DNA of 64,000 nt from Shinisaurus crocodilurus (taxonomy: Eukaryota; Chordata; Lepidosauria; Squamata; Shinisauridae): the NCBI GenBank assembly GCA_021292165.1, contig CM037880.1:225648467-225712466 (forward strand), given 5' to 3'. The notes below the pieces were generated by a model. The model was not told the origin of the DNA. It saw only the letters and a list, made by a program, of their open reading frames with translations, and searched no databases. Numbering within the stretch: the first letter of the stretch is position 1; each line of letters opens with the position of its first letter. The position numbers and the translations under genes are program-made. Below, piece by piece: positions 17,152 through 29,100 of this stretch.

Positions 17152-20100
17152 GTAGGGGCCCGGCCGGCGAGGGCAGGGCGCGGCCGCTGCTGGCCTGGAC
17201 TGGTGCAGTGGGGCGAGGGGAGCGTGCCCCAGCCCCGACGGGTTGTGCCGTCGCGGCTGCCTCTGAGCGGCTCCCTGGCAGGAGTGCCTAGGGACGCCCC
17301 GCGCAGCCCTCCACACGCTCCGCCCGGCTCCTTCTGGGCTGGCCGGCCTCGCTCTCGGAGGTTGCCGGCCTGCTTTGGGCTGGCCATGCAGGTGTCGGAG
17401 GGGATTGGAGGGCGGGGGGAGCGAGGGGGCGGGTGGGGTGCCCCACGTGCCCAGCAAAGCAGCCGTCTTGTGCCCCGGCTCTGTGGTCTCCCTGCTGGAT
17501 CTCCCTGCTGGATCTCCCTCATGTGCCCCCACGAGACCCCTTGCTCTGGGCAGTGGGGAGGGCAGCTGTGCTGCCTTTGCCTCCCGGGGCCCTGCCTGCC
17601 TGGCTGGCCCCGTAGCTGGGCCTGTCCAAGGGCTCCATTGCATCGAACAACAGAGCCGCAGGGCGGGTCTCCACCAGTGTGGTGCTCTCCCACCCCCCCA
17701 CCCCCCGTGGAACATGGTAAGGGGAAGGCGGCACCCACAGCGCCAGCTGGACCTGTGCCTTTGATGCTGGCCTGGTGGAGAGTCAGCCCGCTGGGAGAAG
17801 TGAAGCCTGGGCTCCAGCGGAGGCTGGGGGTGGCGTGGCGGCAGAAGCCCCTGGCACCTCCATTCTGAGGGTGGCCCCGGCAGCGCGCAGGCGTGTCCTC
17901 CCTCTGACTATTGCTGCCCCGAGGAGCCGCCACTTCAGGGCCGCAGCGGTGGTGACGCCTGTCCTCTTTGTGTGAATGCGTCAGCCAGGCCTGACCTCTG
18001 AAGTGGAAGCGTGTGCAAAGCACATGCGGGTGACACGCTCGTCTGAATGCATCGCCTGCCTCGCGCTACAGGAGAAGGGGGGCCTTCTGCGCTCACTCTC
18101 CTCCCCCCACCCCCAGCAGGGCACCCGTGGATAATTCAGAGACTTGAGGCAGGGCAGGGCAGCCCCCCGTGGCTGAGGCAGTGAGGGGGAGCAGCGGCCG
18201 CCTGAGTGCTGGCCTTGGGGGGGGGGGTGATGCCAGGGAGGAGGAGGAGGAGCTGGTCTGCATCTGTCCCGCCTCGGTGGTGAGCCCCCCCCGCCTGCCC
18301 CTCTCTTTCTCTCCCCCCTCTCTCTGGTGTGGGGTCCTGGTGCTGGGGCGGGGCCTGCCTGCCTGCCTGTCCGTCTGTCCGCCCGCCCTCCTGTCCCTGG
18401 TGGTGGCCTCGGTCCTTCTCCACTAACCCGCATGCCTCTCTGCTGGTTCCTGTCCTAACAGGGGGTGTCGTTTGATCAAGCCAATAATCTGCTGATTGAG
18501 CCTGCTCGCATTGAGGAGGAAGAGGTCTGTACCGCCCGGCTGAGAAGTGTTTCCTCCCCCCCCCGCCCCCTTCTCCTTGGCCCAGTTGGACCCGCTTGGG
18601 GGCTGCCGCTCCGCTCCTCTTCCTGTGCCTGAGCCGGGAGTGGCTGCTGCTGTTGCTGGGCGGGGGGTGTTGGGCGGCGGCTGGGGGGGGAGCTTTAGAC
18701 CCGTCAGGAAGGGAGCGGAGGAGGGTCCTGCAGGTGCTTCCATCACCTGAAGTGGGCTCGGAGCCAGAGGGAGGTGTGGCGGACGCAGCGGCTGTGAGGC
18801 TGACGCGGGGCGGGGCGGGGCGGGGTGGGTCCGTTCCGGGACCGCCAGGCCTTGCCTCGCATGCCAAAGGCCCAAGTCTGTCCCTGGCAGCATCTCCAGG
18901 GAGGGCTGGCAAAGATGCCGGAGAGCCCTGGCCGTGCCAAGGCCCGGTAGGGTGGGAGGAGGGTTCCCGGGAGCTTCATCCTTTGGGTCAAGCTCTGCTC
19001 TCGCTGGGGGCCTTGAGCCCAGGGAAGAAACCCCAAGTGGGGCCCGGGGCAGCCCTGCATCACAGCCTGCTGAAAATTGTCCCCAGTGGAGCTTCGCCTC
19101 CCTGGATTCCTGCACAGAGAAAAGGGGGATTCTGAGCCCTGTAGAAGAGAAGCGGCAGGCGGAGCGTGCAGCTCGTTGGCTTTTGCAGCTGGGTCTGCTT
19201 TACTGCCGGCAGGGGGGGGGGGAGACAGATTCCTCCCACCGATGGGAAATCTCCTCCCCCCCGAGCTCCCCTCCCTGCCTTTTGAGATTCCAGCCTGGCT
19301 GTGTCCCTGCCCTCTCAGACTGACACTCGCAGCGTGAGGACTAGCTACTCACTGTTTCTGTAAAGGAGGGCTGAGATTCCCCAGATGCTGCAGAACATGT
19401 GTGCCCACGGCCATGTGTTGCTCTTTCCCCATGTGCTTGTGCTGATGTGCCCTGCTGCCTGCCATGCACCTTTCTTGTAAGGGGCGGTGGCGGTGGCGGC
19501 AGCACCCAGGAACCCAGCAGGCACACTCCAGCCTGCGCGTGAGGAGGGCCTTCCTCCTCCCTCCCTCCCTTCCTTCCCTCCTGTCACCTGACCACTTTTG
19601 CTATCACAAAGAGCAGCTCCAAAGCATCCAGGTTTGGGATGGGGAACGCAGCGCTCGCGCGCTCGCTCGCCCTGAGTGCCCAGCCCGGAAGCGTCCTCTG
19701 CCCAGCCTCAGAGGAAGGTCAGGCGTGGCTGGTGGCGGTGGTGGTGGTGCTGCTGCTGCGACTGTCTAGTGCCCCTGCCTCCCTCCCCCTTTTCTGGCAG
19801 CTGCTTGGTCCGTGGCTTCTGGGAGGGCCGTGAGCCCCGTGCCGTGAGGCACTTGCTCACGAAGGCCCCAGAGCCCACCTTTGGCCGCTGCCGTCTCCTG
19901 GGCTGGGGGTGGCAGGCGGGTGGGCGGGCTCCTTGCCCATGGGGGCTGCAGGCATCATCCCTGCCCTGAAGCAAAGGAAGGGCTCCGTCCTTGCTAGCCT
20001 GGCTGCGGCCGGCCAACCCCAGGGCCAAGCGGCCGTCTCGGCCTTCCACACCCCGGCGGCTTTCCTACAACAGACTGCACAAGTGTCGCCATCGTCCTCG

Positions 20101-23100
20101 ATGTCCAGGGATGGAGGAGTTTGCGGTTGCTTTCCCCTTCGGCCCTTCCAAGGCCTGCAGGCCAGGCCAGCCGCATCCCCCCCCCCCCCCCCGTGCAGCA
20201 GTGTTTGCTTAGCCAGGTTGCTCCCCCCAAGGGCCCATCTTGCCTGCCTGGGAGCGGCTCCTCAGCCAAGCAGAGCAGTGTAGTGCCTCTGATCCCTGCC
20301 CGCCCCCGCCCCCCGAGCTCCCGAGGGATGCACGATGTGTTCGGAATGCGTGGGTGGGAGGAGGCGCGATGTGCCGGAGTGCCAGCCACCCTCCTGCTCG
20401 GGGGCAGCCCCACGGCGCCTCACGCTCCCTGCCCAAGTGTGCCACCGCTGCAGTTGGGCCGAGGCCTTGGTGGCTTCCCCCCCCCCACGCCCTTGGCTGT
20501 TCTGGTGCTCGCCGCGCCCCTGGCTGGCTGCAGGCAAACAGAGCTCAGTGCCTGACCCGGCAAAGTGAGGGGGGCTGCTGTGAGGGTGGGGGGCTCTTGT
20601 GCTCCTGCCTGCTCCCTCCCCCTGCACCCCTAGGCAGGAGCCAGTGACCCCGTGGCGGGGCTGGGGTGGGCACGGCTTCAGTGGAATGGGAGCTGGTGAG
20701 ATGAGGGGGGTGGGGCAGACAGCCCCCTCAGTGCTGCCAGTGAGAACTGCCTGTTTAGGGTTGGGGGGGTGCCCCCTTGTGGGGTGCTTGCTCACGCTCC
20801 CCTCTTCTGTGAACCGTAGCAGCTCTGTGCATCTCTGCTAGTTTCCCTCGTTGCTTCTTTGCCGCCACCCCTCCCCCAGCCTGTAACACCGTCCCCTTTT
20901 GCTTCCAGCTGACTCTGGTCATTGTGCGGCAGACGGGTGGTCTGGGCATCAGCATCGCGGGGGGCAGAGGCTCCACCCCCTACAAGGGAGACGACGAGGT
21001 AACCGCTGGGAGCTTCCAAGGAGCGGGCTGACTGGACGGGGCACTGGGGCAGCCGTGGGGCGGCTATTCCGGGTGTGGCCTTTCCCGAGGCAGTGGATGG
21101 CCAGCTCGGGAGCAGAGCCGACCGAGCCCCTGTGGTGGCGCTGGGCCTAGTGCTCCTGCGTGCGTGGGCTCATGCGGCCCCCTGACGGCCTGCCTGCCTG
21201 ACGGCCTGCCTGCCTGACGGCCTGCCTGCCTGCTCTCTCCCCAGGGCATCTTCATTTCCCGCGTGTCCGAGGAGGGCCCGGCAGCCCGTGCAGGCGTGCG
21301 GGTGGGGGACAAACTCCTGGAGGTGAGTGACCCTGGCAGTGGCGGCAGCAACACAGGGACTTGTGGGGTGGTCGGCCCAGCTTCTTCCAGGGCTTCTGCT
21401 CTCCTGGCCTGGCGGCATCAGCCGGTTGGCGGGTGGTCCAAGGACGGTGCCTCTGTCCCAGTAGCCACTTGCAGGGGAAGGGACTCTGGGCATCTAGCCA
21501 TGTTTGGGAAGAGAATAAACGGCCGAGGCTAGTGAGAGGGGAGGCAGCTTGTCCGTGCCCCCCAGGCCGACATCGCCCTTCCCCAGGGGGCAGGCGGCAG
21601 GTCAGGCTTGGTGAGGGCCCTGCTCTGCCTGGGGTCTCTCCCATCTGCCTGTTTGGCCCCCAGGCCAAGGTGGCTCTCTGGTCGGCTGCCTTTTCCGGTG
21701 ACTGCTGCCTGTCAGAGCTCATGTGTCATAAAATGCAGTAGGCCAGTGTGTGCCCCCCACCCAACTCTGGGGTTGGGCTGGGCTTCGCTCTGCAGAGGCG
21801 GTGGCTGGTGTGCCCTCTCCGAGCCTACCTGGCGTATTTCTGCCGTGGCCCTTGGAGGTGGTCTGTCCGTCTACCTGCCTTTCCTTGGGGCCTGCTGCCT
21901 GATGTGGGGAGGAGGCAGCCCGGGTGTGTGTGTCAGGACTGGGGCAGGTCCGGTCTTAGATGTTGGGGCAGCTGCTCCAGCAGGGGCCGTCTCTTGTTTC
22001 ACCCCACCCCACCCCACCCCACCCAGGTGAACGGTGTCTCTCTGCACCACGCCGAGCACCATGTGGCTGTCGAGGCCCTGCGTGGCTCAGGCAGCAGCGT
22101 CTCCATGACGGTCCTGCGGGAGCGGATGGTGGAGCCAGAGAACGCCATCACGGTGACTCCGCTGCGGCCGGAGGATGACTACAGCCCGCGCGAGCGCCGA
22201 GAAGGCCTGCAGTTTCCGGAAGGGCCCGGGGGGGCCGCCCCCCCGGCCAAGCGGCTCTCCGCCTGCCTGATGCGGAACGAGCGGGGGCTGGGCTTCAGCA
22301 TCGCTGGGGGGAAGGGCTCCACACCCTACCGGCCCGGGGACACGGTGAGCGGGGGGAGGCGGACAGGCCCCGGCCCCCGCAGGGCCTCTTTGGAGGAGCG
22401 GGAACAGGGCGGCAGCCGGGCCTGTCCCTTTAACCTGAGGTTGGCACGGGCCCCGGGCGACATCTGATCCCTGGCTGGCGGCGGCGGCTTATTCCTGGCT
22501 CCTTGCTGACACAGAGAGTCTGGGGGGCGCTGGCTTGGTGAAGGGGAGCGGAGCGGGGCCCAGCGGACAGGGAGGGAAGCCGTCCGTCTGGGGTCTTCTC
22601 TGAGGAGGGAGGGCAGGTTCCTGACTTGCCTCTCCCTGTCCCCAGGGGATCTTTATCTCACGGATTGCAGAGGGGGGCGCAGCGCATCGGGACGGGACCC
22701 TGAATGTGGGTGACCGGGTCATCTTGGTGAGTCAGATCACGGGGCTGCTTGGCCTAGCGTGTGCGGCCCGGAGTGACTGCCTTCGAGACCAGGGTGAGGG
22801 GTGACCCTCCTCTGCCCGTTGGGGCCCTGCCTTTCGTAGGTGGAAGGAGGGAGCCCTGGAAGCCTCTGGCTACAGCCCCTGGCAGCGGAAAGGTGTCTTT
22901 CCCCCATTGAAGGTGGGGCCGAGTGGAGCCGAAGGGTTGGAGGGGGCTTGGCGGCAGTGCGGATCAGTGTTCCTCCTGCTGCTGCTGCTGGGGCTCTGTT
23001 TCTGGGGCTTAGTTGGGCCGCTGTTGGCGGCACAGCGACCTTATTCTGAAGCTTCTCTCTCTTCCCACCCCCCGAATTCTGCTGCTCCTTCTAACCTTCT

Positions 23101-26100
23101 CTTGCCTGGGGCGGCTGTTTCTTTGCCACCTGTGCTGGGGGGAAATCTCTGCCCAGCAGCCATGGGGCGAGCTTGCGGTTCTGAGCGGGGTAAGCCCCGA
23201 GACGGCCTCGTCAGTGCTGGCTTCCGTCTGTCTGTCTGTCTGCCTGCCTGCCTGCCTGCCTGTCTCTCTCGCTCTCTCTGCCCTCCGCTGGATGGTGTAA
23301 ATTCTGCCCCCCCTGCCCCCCTCCCCTCCCCTCCCCTCAAATGGCATCTTCTTTGCTAGGGCAAGTGGGAAAGGGAGGGAGCAGCCTTCGCTTCCGGAGA
23401 TGATGGAGGCCCAAAGAAGGTGGAACTCCCCCGAGCCTTGCCTTCTGCCTTCTCCTCCCCCCCCCCCCCCGAGCTCGGCACAGCTCTCAGTCTGCTGCCG
23501 CGGCGAGCCCCTCCAGGGCCTTGGAGCGTGCCAGCTGGGGTCCCGGCCTCTCCTGGCTGGGGCGGGGCCCTGGTGCTGGGGTGCAGATTCTCACGCCCCC
23601 ATCCCAGGCCCTCCCCCCTCCTGCTTTGACGCCGGTCTGGGGCCCTTTCAGATCAATGGGGTAGACATGACGGAAGCCAGGCATGATCAGGCCGTAGCGC
23701 TGCTTACCGCCGCCTCCCCCACCATCGCGCTGCTGGTCGAGAGAGAGGCTGCCGCCCGGCCCGGCAACGGGGACCTGCCCGCGGGGCAGCGGGTGCACTC
23801 CCCACCACCACCGCCGCCCGGCCTTGGGGAGAGCCCGCCTGAGGAGACGCCCCCGTCCCACAGGAGCCCCCTGCCCCCGAGGCTGGAGGGCCAGTACCCC
23901 ATTGAGGTAGGTTCACCCCGCTGAACTGGGGGGTGGGGGTGCGGGTGGGGGGTGGTCCGTCCCTCTGCCTGTGGGACGCCGAGGAGGAGCCCCCTCTTGT
24001 GGCCTGGATCGCTCCGTGCAGCCTCTGTGTCATCGTCCCCCGTGGGGGGGCCTTCCTCCTCCTCCTCCTCCTCCTCCTGAGTCTGAGCCTGCCGTGGCTC
24101 AAACCTCCCCTCAGAAAGCTGCCCCTCCCGCTCCCCACAGGAGTGTGTTGCCCCTGGTTTGGACTGGTGGGAGCCCCCCCCCCCGAACAAAGCCCCCTTT
24201 GAGGGACTGTTTCTGCCCCAGGGCTGCTGTTGCAGCCTTGCCGTCCAGCAGCATCCGTTCCGACCGACCTTGGAGGTACTTCGCTCCCTGCGGCCCACCT
24301 TCTTGGGCGGGGCTCGGCTGATCCCTGCATCTTTCCTTCAAAATGGGCCCTGCTCTGGACTCCCAAAGGTGGTACCCCCTTCCGCTCGCCCCAGATGTGC
24401 TGCAGGCCGCTCCTCCCACCCCCCCTCCCCGCCCCACCCCCCAGGCGCGGTCCCCCCTCCCTCCCTCCCTCCCTCCCTCCCTCCCCCTCGACGCTGAGCT
24501 TTTTCCTGTGTCTGTCCGCCTGCAGGAGGTGTGCCTGGTCAAGGCGGGGGGCCCACTTGGGCTCAGCATTGTGGGGGGCAGCGACCACTCCAGCCACCCC
24601 TTTGGGATCCACGAGCCTGGGGTCTTCATTTCCAAGGTAGAGCTGGGCAGGGGGCACCGTCTCCTGGAGCGCAGCCCCACGCGAGGGGGCCTTTTCTTCT
24701 TCTGTGTGGGGGAGGGCGCGGCACGGCACAGGCACGTGCCACCGCTCCGCACTTTCGGAGGCCTGCCTCCATTCCCTAGTTGGGGTCCGCTCCTCCTCGT
24801 AGGGTGGGGCAGGGAGCTGCTCCGTGCACTGAAGCCCCCCCCCAAAACTTGGAGAGCTGCTTCAGCAGCTCCTGTGCCTTCCCCCCCCCCCCAAGCACCT
24901 GGCTCTGCATCTGGCACCGCCTTCTGCAGCCGCACGGGGGGGCCCGCCTGGTGCTCTCTCCCTCCCTCGCGGCCGTGCCGCTTCCAGCTTCCACTCCTTC
25001 CCGCCTTGCCGTGCAGGTCATTCCCCGGGGGCTGGCCTCTCGCAGTGGGCTGCGTGTTGGGGACCGCATCCTGGAGGTGAACGGCATCGACCTCCGCCAC
25101 GCAACGCACCAGGAGGCAGTGAGCGCTCTGCTTTCCAACACGCAGGAGCTGAGGATGGTGGTCAGGCGAGACCCTCCCCCGCCTGGGATGGAGGTAGGCG
25201 ACTGGAGACGGGGTCCCCCTGGACAGCGGGGTCTGCTTGTCTGTGCCTGGGGGGTGGGCTGCGGTGGCCGAGCCCTGCCTGTGCCGGGGGGCATCCCCTG
25301 CTGCTCCTGTGTGAACCATGCCGGCCTCCGCGCCCTTCCTCCAGCGGTGCAGCCGCCTCACTCACAATTTTGTCTTCTGATATACAAACGTAAGAGGAGT
25401 CCTGAAGCTGGGCCATGCCCGAGGGGGACTCAGTATTCCAGCTTTCTCTTCCCACAGGGGACAACCAGATGCCCCCAATGGGAAGCCCACAAGCAGGACA
25501 GGAGCGCAGCAGCGCCCTCCCGCCCATGTTCCCCAGCAACTGGTGTAAATAGGCATTCTTCCTCTGATACTGGCAGCAGCCCGTAGCCGTCAGGACTAGT
25601 GGCCGTTGACCGCCTCCTCCTCCATGGATTTGTCTAATCCTTTTTTAAAGCTGTCCAAAGTGGCGGCCATGGCTACACTTTGCGGAAGCGAATTCCATTA
25701 ACTCTGAAGTCCTTCCTTTGATCTGTCCTGAGTCTCCCACCGCTCCCCTCTCATCACCGGATGGCCCCTTTGGGTTCTCGCGTGGGGAGGGAGGGAGGGA
25801 GGGAGAACAGCGGTTCCCGCTCTGCTTTCTCCACGCCAGGCATCATTTGGCACACCTCTCTTGGCGCCCGGCCCCTCCCTCGCCTTTCTCCTAAGCTGAA
25901 GAGCCCCGGACATTGTAACCTTCCCTCCCAGGGGAACTGCTCCAGGCCATTGGCCATGTGGGTTGCCCTTTCTGCCCCTCTACCGTCGGCCATTCCCCCC
26001 ACTCTGAAAGCGCCATGTTTCAGGGTGAACGCATCTGCAGTGGTGGGGGCCCAGGAGGGGTGGGCACGGCTCCCCGTGCCTCCACCTTGCCTGCACAGGC

Positions 26101-29100
26101 TCTTCCATTTCTCACGAAGGTGCAGCTGGCAAGGCAGGTGCCACCGCAGAGGTGTCCCCCCCCCGCCCGCCCCCGTGCTGTGGTGGTGGCCCCCAGCCGC
26201 CGGCTGCTTTGCTTTCTCACCAAGCCGGGCCAGGCCGCTGCCCTGTCTTTGGGACTTGCCAGCAGGGTGAGGCAGGCCAGCAGCTGGCCAGAATATGACT
26301 TCTCCATGGGGGGGGGGGATTCCTGGAGGGCCTGGCAGGGGCGATGCGGTGTCCCAGCCGGGCTTCCTCTCCTCCGGCTGGTCCCAGAGCTCTGAGGTGG
26401 GCGGCCCAGCAGTCTCCTGCACGGTCTGGGGAGCGGGAGGGCCCTCTCCCAGAGGGAGGCTGTGGGTGGGTGCTTCCACCACCTACCAAGTGGAGAAAAG
26501 GAGCTGGAGCCCATGGGGGAGAAGTGCCCCTGGAGGCCCAAGTGCCGTTTTGTGGGGCGGGGCGCTGCTCTTCCCTCTGCTTTCCTGTGTGCTTGCAGGA
26601 GATCTGCATTGAAAAGAGGCCAGGGGAGAAACTGGGCGTCAGCATCCGAGGCGGTGCTAAGGGCCACGCGGGGAACCCGTTCGACCCCACGGACGAGGGC
26701 ATCTTCATCTCTAAGGTACCTGTGGCTCGAGCCCCCCCCTGGTCTGTTTCCATCCTTGCCCACCTTTTTGTGCCTGGCGGTGTTGTGCAGAAGAGGGGCT
26801 TGAAGGAGCGGCCCCTTGTCCGCATTTCATTTCCCTTTGACCTCGCCGCTCACAATGCTTGTCCCCCACCCCACTTGCATACAGCTACGAGACTTCATGC
26901 ACCCAGTGAAGTGGGCTCAAGCCCGCAAAAGCTTGTGCCATAAGGTGCCACAAGTTGGTTTTGCTGCAACAGACTAACATTTCCTCTGGAAATAAAAGTA
27001 CTGTCAAGGGACAATAAAACGGTAAACACCATTGCTTAAAAGACAGAGCAGCAAAAAACAAAAAGATCACGCCAAAGACCAGCAGTAAAAACTCATCCAC
27101 CAAAGTCCCCTGAAGTCACTAACAACCGGAGGCCGTGATGAGGATCTCTCTGGGCGGGGGACGCCCAGCCCCGGCTGCGGCAGCTGCTGCTGCTGCTCCA
27201 CGGGGAGGGCACGAGCTGCCCCAGCTGCTGCCTGCCTTCACGCCCAGGGAGACAAGCGGCCCCTTCGCCTCCTCCCTCCGCCTCCGCCTCCGGTTTTAGA
27301 ATGCCGTGGGGGGGGGGGGAGAGAGCAGTGTGCTGCTTCCCTGACTCGGGGTTGGGCAGGGTTGCTTCGTTGACAGGTAAATCTCCACATGTTTTGTGTT
27401 TCTACTCCCAGAAGCCCCTGCCAGCATGGCCAATGGTCAGGAATGCTGGGACTTGAAGTCCAGAACATCTGCAGATCGACTTTCTGCCTACCCTTGCCGC
27501 TCTAGTACACCGCCTGCTACTTTCTTCTGCCCGGGGGGGGGGGCAGAATGGGGCTTGTGTGTGTTCCCTGTCCTATTCACGTGGGTACTGCCACACAAGT
27601 GGTCTTGCGGAATTTGGGGAGGTTCCTTTCCTTCCCCTTGGAGCAGCCCTTTCGCCTCGCTGCTGCTGCAGCTGCTCGGCCTGGTCTTCCACTCTCGCAG
27701 GTCAGCTCCACGGGGGCCGCGGCCCGTGACGGCCGGCTGAAAGTAGGCCTGCGCATCCTGGAGGTGAATCACCAGAGCCTGCTGGGCATGACGCACACAG
27801 AAGCGGTCCAGATCCTGCGTGCCATAGGGGATACTCTCCTGGTGCTTGTCTGCGATGGGTTTGACCCCAAGGCTGTGGTCACCATGGAGGTGAGTGGCCG
27901 GCCGAGGCTGTTGGAGCCCTCCACTCCCGGCCAGCAGTTTGATTGTGGTGCGATGATTTTCTGGCTGGAATATTGGTTTCCAATGCCCTTTCACGCTGTT
28001 GAACCCTCTCGAGGGCCCTTCTGGGCAGAGAGGCAGTTTCTCCTTGGCTAAAGTTCAGATCCAGTGTCTGCCCCGTTTCCTGCGGGTGTGCTTGTGTGGG
28101 GCTGGCTCCAGGTTTTTGTGAGCTCTGGAGTGTGGGGTGCAGCAGGGTATCCGTGAGTTTCTTGGACCTTCTCCGGACATACTCCTCCTTCTTTGGCTCT
28201 ATGCCATTATTCTATAGCAAGTTGTGACCCCATGTGGCTGACGCTTATTGTCAAAGAAAAACAATAAACACTTTTGAGGTCCACCTAATTTTTTGTGTGA
28301 ACATTATATAACTTAGAGACAGCATTACATCAAGGTTATGATCCTGCTCCATGGAACTTTGAATGCAGTTGTTCTCCATATGGAGCACTTCCATCTTCCT
28401 TTAGAACTAACATGTACGTTTTGCATAAGCTTCTTCCGGAAGCACCTCATATCAAACTTAAACACTAACCAGGATGTGCAAATCTCTTGCACTGGTGAGA
28501 GCAACAAACCGCAAGCAAGCATTCAGTGAAACGTACTGGAATCTCCCTGCAAATTACTCATCAGATTTCACAAATGTGCAGCCACAAATTGATCACACCA
28601 GTGGACAAAGCAAATATAGTTCTTGGAGAGCTATTCACTGGAGATCAAACAAGCCCAGCTCATTCTAAGGCTGGACTGGACGAGGGGACTACAGACAAGC
28701 ACCACCTTCCTTAAAAGCAGCATAAAAATCACCTTGCAAAGAGGTCCATCCATTCAGAAAAGACAAGTGAAAAATGGCTGCAACCACTGGAGACAAAGTG
28801 GAGCGGGGGGCTGGGAGCGGAAAGTATATAAAAGTATCACTTTGCCTTTGCCTAGTTTTACCTTTACTACTTGTTGGTAGTTACAGGCTGCAATTCTATA
28901 CCTACTTCCCTGGGAGTAGGACTCACCTCAGAGTAGACAGGCATAGGATTGCACTGTTAGCATTGCAAGAGGAGCAGGAGGATCCAGAAAACCACCCAGA
29001 GAGCTTCGGCTCTTGGGCGGTATAGAAATGGAATGAGTGAATGACTTCACAGATATGAGCAAGGCTGCAGTTAAAGCTGCAGTCCTTTACATGCCTGAGA

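Noticed and set aside
17480..17520. Repeated CTGCTGGATCTCC considered as a regulatory site
   Set aside because: A 15-bp local duplication in intron 1 with no other support.
16669..18023. Antisense open frames of about 350 codons at SCRIB exon 1
   Set aside because: Their text is the complement of the Glu-rich exon (Ser/Ser-rich runs) and intron; composition explains the openness.
23704..25361. Long antisense open frames (343 and 416 codons) opposite SCRIB PDZ exons
   Set aside because: They are Pro/Arg/Gly-rich shadows of GC-rich DNA, run through repeats and real exons in the other sense, and have no domain or splice logic.
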